A DNA stretch of 5,086 nucleotides, from contig JAIYEJ010000097.1 in assembly GCA_027487055.1 (NCBI GenBank), positions 1 to 5,086 of the forward strand, read 5' to 3'. Both the position numbers and the translations under genes were made by a program. Within the stretch, counting starts at the first letter, position 1. Every line of letters begins with the position of its first letter. Below the pieces are notes generated by a model. It was given only the letters and a program-made list of their open reading frames with translations, was not told the origin of the DNA and made no database searches. Below are positions 1 through 5,086 of this stretch, in pieces. Source of the DNA: Methylotenera sp. GTDB taxonomy: Bacteria > Pseudomonadota > Gammaproteobacteria > Burkholderiales > Methylophilaceae.

Positions 1-1
1 A

Positions 2-91
2 ACCTGTACTGTTTTTGTGACTTCAAAACCGCAACTTGACAACATTTACCGTGCATTATCTGGCCATAAAATGGTAAAAGTAGTCCTTTAA
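2..91 (+). CDS. DUF493 (YbeD/UPF0250) family protein, C-terminal end
   Basis: This is the last 29 codons plus TAA of a gene that begins before the window. The peptide starts TCTVFVTSKPQLDNIYRAL and ends HKMVKVVL. That agrees with the C-terminus of DUF493/YbeD proteins, small (about 85-95 residue) ACT-like alpha/beta proteins: a beta strand, then 'QLD.IY..L', then a closing strand ending in VL just before the stop (E. coli YbeD ends IVRMVL). The stop lies 6 bases before the first ATG of lipB, so the two are probably co-transcribed. In many proteobacteria this gene sits directly upstream of lipB, which supports the call. The family's role is not well defined; a link to lipoate metabolism is suggested only by gene neighbourhood. 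Only the tail is visible, so family membership rests on the C-terminal motif and context. Confidence 0.8.
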   Translation, partial: TCTVFVTSKPQLDNIYRALSGHKMVKVVL

Positions 92-97
92 AATTTG

Positions 98-760
98 ATG
101 AATGTTGCAGGTTCTGCTATTTTGGATTCTAAAGTGATAATCTCTCAATTAGTATGCCGAATGTTGGGTGTTACTGATTATCAAACCACATTAGAAGCAA
201 TGCAAGCCTTCACGCAAAAGCGCGACCCTGAAACGCCTGATGAGTTATGGTTAACCGAGCATCATAGCGTTTATACACTTGGTTTAAACCGAAAAAATGT
301 GCGCTTGCCACAAAATGATACGCCTGTTATTTTGGTCGATAGAGGTGGCAAAATCACATACCATGGTTTAGGCCAAGTGGTGATTTATGTGCTGATAGAC
401 TTAACGCGCAATAAGCTCAATATTCGACAATTAGTTGATGCGCTAGAAACAAGCATTATTTCGCTTCTTGAAGCATATCAAATTAATGCTTTTGCCAAAA
501 AAGATGCCCCTGGCGTGTATGTACAAATAGATGGTCATGATAAGAAAATTGCTTCGCTGGGTTTACGTTTAAAAAATAATTGCTGTTATCATGGTTTAAG
601 TTTGAATGTGAACATGGATTTAGAACCATTTCAGGCTATCGATCCTTGTGGCTATGTTGGGCTAGAGATGACACAAACCTGTGATTTAGGGATTAACGAA
701 TCCCCCGCTCAACTAGGACAAATTTTATTAGAAAAAATAGCGTATCAATTAAATAAATGA
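98..760 (+). CDS. lipB: Octanoyl-[ACP]:protein N-octanoyltransferase LipB
   Basis: LipB is the cytoplasmic enzyme that moves octanoate from octanoyl-ACP to the target lysine of lipoyl domains (E2 subunits, glycine cleavage H protein), the first step of de novo lipoylation. Numbered from ATG 98 (220 residues), the family landmarks appear in order: LWLTEH (50-55) and YTLG (59-62), RGGKITYHG (82-90), DAPGVYV (136-142), KIASLGLR (150-157) with the catalytic-type Lys150, HGLSLNVNMDL (165-175), and DPCGYVGLEM (182-191) with the nucleophile-type Cys184. These match catalytic Lys135 and Cys169 of E. coli LipB. Two normally conserved spots differ: HGPGQ reads HGLGQ and EHPP reads EHHS. The start is uncertain. 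ATG 98 (or TTG 95) has no clear Shine-Dalgarno and gives about 12 extra N-terminal residues. GTG 134 has a GGA at 124-126 and gives 208 residues, closer to E. coli LipB (213). The stop overlaps the lipA start. Confidence 0.96.
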   Translation: MNVAGSAILDSKVIISQLVCRMLGVTDYQTTLEAMQAFTQKRDPETPDELWLTEHHSVYTLGLNRKNVRLPQNDTPVILVDRGGKITYHGLGQVVIYVLIDLTRNKLNIRQLVDALETSIISLLEAYQINAFAKKDAPGVYVQIDGHDKKIASLGLRLKNNCCYHGLSLNVNMDLEPFQAIDPCGYVGLEMTQTCDLGINESPAQLGQILLEKIAYQLNK

Positions 761-1725
761 ATGAACTAGACAACATAAACACCACAAAAAAAATAGCTGG
801 TGTCAAACAATTGGATGCTGAAAAAACGTCACGCATCCCGATTAAAATTATCCCGCAGCCCATGCTACGTAAACCAGAATGGATACGGATGAAAGTGCCT
901 GATTCTGCACGTTTTCAAGAAATTAAACGCGTGTTAAGGGAAAATAATTTACATACCGTTTGTGAAGAAGCTTCTTGCCCTAATATTGGTGAGTGCTTTA
1001 GTGGCGGGACTGCTACGTTTATGATTTTAGGGGATATTTGTACGCGCCGTTGCCCATTTTGTGATGTTGCCCACGGCAAACCACTGCCGCCAGATGTGAA
1101 CGAACCAGAAAACTTAGCGCGCACAATCGCGCAAATGCAGCTTAAATATGTTGTGATTACGAGCGTAGATCGTGATGATCTTAAAGATGGCGGTGCAGCG
1201 CATTTTGTAGCATGTATCAAAGCGGTGAGAGCTGCTTCGCCTCATATTAAAATTGAAATTCTGGTGCCAGATTTTCGTGGTCGCCTTGATGTTGCATTGG
1301 CAATATTAAATAATGCACCACCCGATGTGATGAACCACAATCTTGAAACGGTGCCACGCCTGTATAAACAAGCGCGGCCAGGTTCAGATTACCAAAACTC
1401 GCTTAACTTGCTTAAACAGTTTAATGAGATGTATCCTCATGTGCCGACTAAATCTGGCTTAATGTTAGGGCTAGGGGAAACTGATGATGAAATCATACAA
1501 GTCATGCAAGATTTACGCGCGCATGGTGTCAGCATGCTCACGCTGGGCCAATATTTACAGCCCAGCATTCACCATTTACCTGTAATGCGCTACGTAGAAC
1601 CTGATATTTTTGATCAATTAAAGCAAAAAGCGGATGCCATGGGCTTTAATAATACAGCAAGTGGCCCCATGGTAAGAAGTAGCTATCACGCCGATGCGCA
1701 AGCGCAAAAAATTGCTTTGCCATAA
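757..1725 (+). CDS. lipA: Lipoyl synthase LipA (radical SAM)
   Basis: LipA inserts sulfur at C6 and C8 of protein-bound octanoyl chains, using S-adenosylmethionine and two 4Fe-4S clusters, completing the lipoyl cofactor begun by LipB. At 322 residues it is full length (E. coli 321). All diagnostic ligands are present: the auxiliary-cluster motif CEEASCPNIGEC with Cys69, Cys74 and Cys80; the radical SAM motif CTRRCPFC with Cys95, Cys99 and Cys102; and the C-terminal RSSYHA (307-312), whose serine ligates the auxiliary cluster that is consumed as sulfur donor. Conserved blocks YVVITSVDRDDL (131-142), PDFRGR (171-176), NHNLETVPRLY (193-203), KSGLMLGLGET (232-242) and LTLGQYLQPS (261-270) follow in order. 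The N-terminal 40 residues are lysine-rich and variable, as usual. The start ATG shares bases with the lipB TGA (ATGA), which suggests translational coupling of the two consecutive enzymes. Nothing looks damaged. Confidence 0.98.
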   Translation: MNELDNINTTKKIAGVKQLDAEKTSRIPIKIIPQPMLRKPEWIRMKVPDSARFQEIKRVLRENNLHTVCEEASCPNIGECFSGGTATFMILGDICTRRCPFCDVAHGKPLPPDVNEPENLARTIAQMQLKYVVITSVDRDDLKDGGAAHFVACIKAVRAASPHIKIEILVPDFRGRLDVALAILNNAPPDVMNHNLETVPRLYKQARPGSDYQNSLNLLKQFNEMYPHVPTKSGLMLGLGETDDEIIQVMQDLRAHGVSMLTLGQYLQPSIHHLPVMRYVEPDIFDQLKQKADAMGFNNTASGPMVRSSYHADAQAQKIALP

Positions 1726-1726
1726 A

Positions 1727-1756
1727 TATTGCGTCAATGACATTTGCGTAGCAATA
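1727..1756 (+). repeat. Imperfect inverted repeat in the lipA-gshA spacer
   Basis: In the 54-base gap between lipA and gshA, TATTGC (1727-1732) is complementary to GCAATA (1751-1756). Between them lies a small GTCA/TGAC palindrome (1733-1741). TTGCGT also occurs twice, 15 bases apart (1729-1734 and 1744-1749). A short T-run (1760-1763) follows the outer arm. This could be a weak transcript-end or processing structure, or an operator-like site for gshA. The stem is short with a large loop, so a chance match is quite possible. The first TTGCGT with AATAAC (1753-1758) is only a poor promoter match. Confidence 0.25.
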
Positions 1757-1779
1757 ACATTTTATATCGGAAATAATAG

Positions 1780-3075
1780 ATGGTTCCACATTTAACTACC
1801 GCCTTAAGTGGCCCTCTGCTCAGCTTAGAAAAAAGCATGCTTAGCAACATGCCAAAAATTGAGCACTGGTTTCGTAGTAAATGGCTAGATTATGCTGCGC
1901 CATTTTATGCATCTGTTGATTTACGCAATGCTGGTTTTAAGCTTGCGCCTGTAGACACTAATCTATTCCCTGCTGGGTTTAATAACTTAAATCCTGAGTT
2001 TTTAAGTTTAAGCGTACAAGCTGCGATGGTCGCGGTTGAAAAAGTCTGCCCAGAAGCGCATCGCTTACTGATTATCCCAGAGAACCATACCCGCAACAGT
2101 TACTATCTTAGAAACATGGTTGAGCTCGTCATCATTATGAAGGCTGCCGGTTTAGATGTGCGCGTTGGTAGCATTTCGCCCGAAATTACCGAACCAACAT
2201 TATTAGAAGCCCATGATAACCACAAGCTTCTAGTAGAGCCTGTTGTGCGCATTGGCAACCGCATTAAATTAATCAATCAAGAACTTGGTGACTTTGATAG
2301 TTGCGCAATTTTATTGAATAATGATTTATCTGGTGGCGTGCCTAATATATTGCAAAACTTAGAGCAAAATTTAATTCCGCCACTACATGCAGGCTGGCAC
2401 GTTAGAAGAAAATCAACTCATTTTGATGCATATAACCGAGTAGTTGATGAATTTTCACGGATTTTGCAGATTGACCCCTGGTTGCTTAACCCGTATTTTG
2501 AAACGTGTGGTGAAATTGATTTTCAAGCAAGAACTGGTGAGGATTGTCTTGCCCAACAAGTTGAATCTTTACTCGATAAAATTAAAATTAAATATGCCGA
2601 ATATGGCGTAACGCAAGAGCCATTTGTAATTGTAAAGGCGAACGCAGGCACTTATGGCATGGGCATTATGACAGTGAAGCACCCCGACGAAGTGCGCGAT
2701 TTAAACCGTAAAACTCGTAATAAAATGTCTGTTGTGAAAGAGGGCTTGCAAGTCTCTGAAGTGATTATTCAAGAAGGCGTTTATACCTTTGAAAGCATCA
2801 ATAATGCAGTTGCCGAGCCCGTTGTGTACATGATGGATCACTTTGTAATTGGTGGCTTTTACCGCGTGCATACTGGTCGTGGCGTAGATGAAAACTTAAA
2901 TGCACCTGGCTCGCACTTTGTGCCTTTGGCTTTTGAAAAACCTTGCACGCTACCAGATTGTAAAGATGCGCCTGACACATTGCCAAACCGCTTTTATGCT
3001 TATGGTGTGATTGCCCGTTTGGCTTTGTTGGCGGCAGCGATAGAGTTGCAAGAAACTGATCCAGTAAATCAGTGA
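1780..3075 (+). CDS. gshA: Glutamate-cysteine ligase, 'ferrooxidans' type GshA
   Basis: This enzyme joins L-glutamate and L-cysteine through a gamma-peptide bond using ATP, the first and usually rate-limiting step of glutathione synthesis in the cytoplasm. The 431-residue protein is not related in an obvious way to E. coli-type or plant-type GshA. It matches what I remember of the rare proteobacterial family first shown in Acidithiobacillus ferrooxidans (Pfam GshA, TIGR02049). Visible conserved blocks are FYASVDLRNAGFKLAPVDTN (42-61), FPAGFNNL (63-70), PENHTRNSYY (100-109), LLNNDLSGG (178-186), VIVKANAGTYGMGIM (283-297), QEGV (331-334), EPVVYMMD (346-353), GGFYRVH (358-364) and ENLNAPG (371-377). 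The Gly-rich VIVKANAGTYGMG and the late E-N-x-N look like the ATP-binding loop and metal ligands of an ATP-grasp fold; that assignment is inference. gshB follows 124 bases downstream and supports the function. The start ATG is preceded by a weak CGGAA (1768-1772). No frameshift or truncation is seen. Confidence 0.93.
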   Translation: MVPHLTTALSGPLLSLEKSMLSNMPKIEHWFRSKWLDYAAPFYASVDLRNAGFKLAPVDTNLFPAGFNNLNPEFLSLSVQAAMVAVEKVCPEAHRLLIIPENHTRNSYYLRNMVELVIIMKAAGLDVRVGSISPEITEPTLLEAHDNHKLLVEPVVRIGNRIKLINQELGDFDSCAILLNNDLSGGVPNILQNLEQNLIPPLHAGWHVRRKSTHFDAYNRVVDEFSRILQIDPWLLNPYFETCGEIDFQARTGEDCLAQQVESLLDKIKIKYAEYGVTQEPFVIVKANAGTYGMGIMTVKHPDEVRDLNRKTRNKMSVVKEGLQVSEVIIQEGVYTFESINNAVAEPVVYMMDHFVIGGFYRVHTGRGVDENLNAPGSHFVPLAFEKPCTLPDCKDAPDTLPNRFYAYGVIARLALLAAAIELQETDPVNQ

Positions 3076-3199
3076 TGATCTTAATTGAATTTAGTTCGAT
3101 AAAGAATAGATGCCCTGTTAGCCAATATCTATAAGGATTGCAGCCTTGCCTAAATTGAAGTGCAAGTTAAAAGTAAAGATAAATTAAATTAAAAAAATC
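3076..3199 (+). other. Intergenic leader of gshB, AT-rich
   Basis: This 124-base spacer holds no open reading frame of note. Its last 35 bases are nearly all A and T, and no Shine-Dalgarno is visible before the gshB ATG. A possible sigma-70 promoter is TTGAAG (3155-3160), a 17-base gap, then GATAAA (3178-3183), each a 4/6 match. It would leave an mRNA leader of only about 10 bases. The spacer is longer than other gaps in the window, so gshB may have its own promoter in addition to read-through from gshA. Confidence 0.3.
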
Positions 3200-4147
3200 A
3201 TGAAACTACTTTTTGTTTTAGACCCGCTCGACAGTTTAAAAACTTACAAAGACACGAGCGTAGCAATCATGCGTGCGGCTGCAGCGCGCGGCCATGACTT
3301 GTTTGTATGCGCACAACATGATGTATTTTTGCGTAACGCGCAAGTAAAAATCATCGCCAAAAAACTTGAACTTGTAGATGATAAATCTTGGTACAAACTT
3401 AACTATGCAGAAGAGCTAATCCCTAAAGATTTTGATGCAATCTTAATGCGCAAAGACCCGCCTTTTGATAACGAATACTTATACAGTACCTATTTATTGG
3501 AGCTCGCACTTAAACAAGGGGCGCGCGTGATTAATCACCCAACGGCGGTGCGTGGCTGGAACGAAAAATTATCTATCACTAAATTCCCCCAATTTACACC
3601 CGAATTTTTAGTCACTAGCAACAACGATTTGATTCGTGATTTTCTCGAAAAAAACCAAGATATTGTTGTTAAACCACTTGATGGCATGGGCGGCAGCGGC
3701 GTATATAGATTAACACTTAATGACCCAAATATTGGGGTTATTTTGGAAACAGCAACCAAATTTGGCACCCAAACCATTATGGCACAGCGCTACTTATCTG
3801 CCATTAAACAAGGCGATAAGCGCATCATCATCATTAACGGCGAACCGCTGCCTTACGCACTCGCTCGGATTCCAAAAGCAGGCGAAACACGCGGTAATTT
3901 AGCTGCAGGCGGCACAGGTGTTGCGCAAATGCTCACATCGCGCGATTTTGAAATAGCTACCACTATAGGAAAAATACTTAAACAAGAAGGTTTGTTTTTA
4001 GTTGGCTTAGATGTCATTGGTGACCACTTAACTGAAATCAACGTCACAAGCCCTACTGGCATGGTTGAAATCGCCGTGCAAACACAAACCCTAGATGCAC
4101 CGTGCAATCCTGCAGAGGTTTTTGTAAAAGCCCTAGAAAATATTTAA
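3200..4147 (+). CDS. gshB: Glutathione synthetase GshB
   Basis: GshB adds glycine to gamma-glutamylcysteine with ATP, the second and last step of glutathione synthesis; the family forms soluble tetramers. The 315-residue protein is full length (E. coli 316) and colinear with it. The N-terminal substrate domain has MDP-like FVLDPLDSLKTYKDTS (5-20) and MRKDPPFDNEYLYSTYLLE (83-101), then NEKL (121-124). The ATP-grasp part has VVKPLDGMGGSGVYR (156-170) as the Gly-rich ATP loop, MAQRYL (194-199), GDKRIIIINGEP (205-216), ARIPKAGETRGNLAAGGTG (222-240) covering the substrate lid, and VGLDVIGDHLTEINVTSPTG (268-287), with Asp271, Glu279 and Asn281 at the metal-binding positions. Where E. coli has GGRGEPRPL this protein has GGTGVAQML, a modest change in the lid. 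Together with the upstream gshA it makes a complete glutathione pair. The start is the only suitable ATG and gives MKLLFVLDPL, as expected for the family. Confidence 0.98.
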   Translation: MKLLFVLDPLDSLKTYKDTSVAIMRAAAARGHDLFVCAQHDVFLRNAQVKIIAKKLELVDDKSWYKLNYAEELIPKDFDAILMRKDPPFDNEYLYSTYLLELALKQGARVINHPTAVRGWNEKLSITKFPQFTPEFLVTSNNDLIRDFLEKNQDIVVKPLDGMGGSGVYRLTLNDPNIGVILETATKFGTQTIMAQRYLSAIKQGDKRIIIINGEPLPYALARIPKAGETRGNLAAGGTGVAQMLTSRDFEIATTIGKILKQEGLFLVGLDVIGDHLTEINVTSPTGMVEIAVQTQTLDAPCNPAEVFVKALENI

Positions 4148-4152
4148 GGGAA

Positions 4153-4170
4153 AGCATTGACTAGAATGCT
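4153..4170 (+). repeat. Perfect 6-bp hairpin just after gshB
   Basis: AGCATT (4153-4158) and AATGCT (4165-4170) form a perfect 6-base stem around the 6-base loop GACTAG, starting 6 bases after the gshB stop. No T-run follows, so it is not a standard rho-independent terminator. It may protect the gshB 3' end or slow read-through into apbE, or be chance. Confidence 0.3.
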
Positions 4171-4181
4171 AGGCTTACAAG

Positions 4182-4194
4182 CGCTATAGTAGCG
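4182..4194 (+). repeat. Small hairpin over the apbE ribosome-binding region
   Basis: CGCTA (4182-4186) pairs with TAGCG (4190-4194) around a 3-base loop, ending 3 bases before the apbE ATG. The only purine-rich ribosome-site candidate, AGCGG (4191-4195), lies in the 3' arm, so folding could hide it and lower apbE translation. The stem is short, so this is tentative. Confidence 0.25.
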
Positions 4195-4197
4195 GCT

Positions 4198-5086
4198 ATG
4201 CGCTTATTTCTGATTTCATTTTTGGTTTTTATTGCGAGCTGCAGCAAGCCAGAACCGCTTTACAACACACAAAGTTACGTCTTCGGCACCTTGGTCGACA
4301 TTACAATTTATGGTGAGACCGAATCCAAATCTCAAGGGGTGTCTGCCGAAATCGCGCGAAACTTTCAAAGCTTACATCATCGTTTACACGCTTGGCGCAA
4401 AAGTGAGTTACAAACAATTAACCTTGCTTTTGCAGCTGGCAAAACGCCCATCACCATTCAACCTGATATTGCCGCTATGATTCAAGATATCAGCGCATTA
4501 TCAAGCCAATCTGGTGGCGCTTTTAACCCAGCTATCGGCGGTTTGATTAAAGCTTGGGGGTTTCAGCACGATGAATTTAAACCTGTGATTGTAGACAACA
4601 ATAAAATTGCCAGCCTTGTCGCCACCAACCCCAAAATGGCAGATATTGTGATTGAAGGCGAGCAAATTTATAGTAATAATCCTGCTGTGCAATTAGATTT
4701 AGGCGGTTATGCGAAAGGTTATGCCCTAGACCGTGCGATTGAAACGCTTAAAGCGCGTGGCATCAAAAATGCACTCATTAATATTGGTGGCAATATCATC
4801 GCCTTAGGCAAACATGGCGATAAACCTTGGCGCGTGGGCATACAACACCCGCGCAAACCTAACGCCATTGCAATGCTAGATTTAGAAAGTGGCTGGGCAA
4901 TTGGTACTTCTGGCGATTATCAGCGTTATTTTGAATTAAACGGAAAACGCTATTGCCACATTATTAATCCTAATAGTGGCTACCCCATACAAAACGTACA
5001 AGCGGTGACAGTTCTGATTCCACCGCAAATTAAAAATACAGGGGTTTTGTCTGATGTGGCTTCTAAACCCATTTTTATTGCAGAAG
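4198..5086 (+). CDS. apbE: ApbE-like FAD:protein FMN transferase lipoprotein, 5' part
   Basis: Enzymes of this family split FAD and attach FMN to a threonine or serine of exported redox proteins (for example NqrB/C, RnfG/D or FMN-binding domain proteins), acting on the periplasmic side. The gene is open for 296 codons and leaves the window without a stop; family members are about 310-350 residues, so little is missing. The start MRLFLISFLVFIASC is a lipoprotein signal with lipobox IASC and Cys15 as lipidation site, which supports ATG 4198. ApbE blocks follow in order: VFGTLVDITIYG (28-39), SELQTIN (69-75), SGGAFNPAIGGLIKAWGF (105-122), LDLGGYAKGYALD (167-178), INIGGNIIALG (194-204), WRVGIQHP (211-218), IGTSGDYQRYF (235-245), HIINPNSGYP (254-263) and LSDVASKPIFI (284-294). 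Two positions depart from the usual pattern: GAFDP is GAFNP, and the late AD-x-x-x-T metal motif reads SDVASK, with Asp286 kept but Lys290 where Thr is usual. The protein that it flavinylates is not in the window. Confidence 0.92.
   Translation, partial: MRLFLISFLVFIASCSKPEPLYNTQSYVFGTLVDITIYGETESKSQGVSAEIARNFQSLHHRLHAWRKSELQTINLAFAAGKTPITIQPDIAAMIQDISALSSQSGGAFNPAIGGLIKAWGFQHDEFKPVIVDNNKIASLVATNPKMADIVIEGEQIYSNNPAVQLDLGGYAKGYALDRAIETLKARGIKNALINIGGNIIALGKHGDKPWRVGIQHPRKPNAIAMLDLESGWAIGTSGDYQRYFELNGKRYCHIINPNSGYPIQNVQAVTVLIPPQIKNTGVLSDVASKPIFIAE

Noticed and set aside
915..1220. Minus-strand open frame of 101 codons inside lipA
   Set aside because: It lies fully within the highly conserved radical SAM core of lipA and its product resembles no family I know; it is a shadow of the real frame.
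3055..3073. ACTGAT...ATCAGT inverted repeat at the end of gshA as a terminator
   Set aside because: A 6-base AT-rich stem with a 7-base loop, mostly inside the coding sequence and with no T-run after it; chance is the simpler explanation.
3853..4107. Minus-strand open frame of 84 codons inside gshB
   Set aside because: It is opposite the conserved ATP-grasp end of gshB and shows no recognisable domain or ribosome site.
4157..4190. TTGACT (4157-4162) and TATAGT (4185-4190) as a strong promoter for apbE, possibly leaderless
   Set aside because: Each box is a 5/6 match, but the gap is 22 bases, far from the 16-18 that sigma-70 needs, and no alternative partner box at correct spacing is seen.
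4232..4480. Plus-strand open frame of 82 codons starting at 4232
   Set aside because: It overlaps the start of apbE in another frame; the apbE frame has a lipoprotein signal and clear ApbE motifs over the same bases.

Overview
The window looks like ordinary chromosomal DNA of a betaproteobacterium. A methylotroph of the Methylophilaceae (Methylotenera-like) is my best guess. It rests on the moderately AT-rich composition, on remembered similarity of the proteins, and on the DUF493-lipB-lipA order next to a Thiobacillus/Acidithiobacillus-type gshA followed by gshB. The genus is inference. All genes are on the + strand and the DNA is tightly packed.

Layout: (i) 2-91, the last 29 codons of a DUF493/YbeD-family protein. 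(ii) 98-760 lipB and 757-1725 lipA, overlapping by ATGA. LipB transfers octanoate from acyl carrier protein to the E2 and H domains, and LipA inserts two sulfurs to make lipoyl groups. (iii) 1780-3075 gshA, of the rare 'ferrooxidans' type of glutamate-cysteine ligase, and after a 124-base spacer 3200-4147 gshB, glutathione synthetase. Together these give the complete two-step route to glutathione. (iv) 4198-5086, the 5' 296 codons of an apbE-like lipoprotein (FAD:protein FMN transferase), which runs off the window without a stop.

The common theme is cofactor and redox supply: lipoate for the 2-oxoacid dehydrogenases and glycine cleavage, glutathione for thiol balance (and, in methylotrophs, often formaldehyde handling), and covalent flavinylation of exported redox proteins. 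I see no mobile element, CRISPR array, tRNA, rRNA or phage remnant, and no stretch over 300 bases without a gene. I did not find a clearly new biological system. The points most worth a second look are the non-classical GshA, an ApbE with a changed residue at a conserved metal-site position, a changed active-site loop in LipB with an uncertain start codon, and small hairpins in the intergenic spacers.
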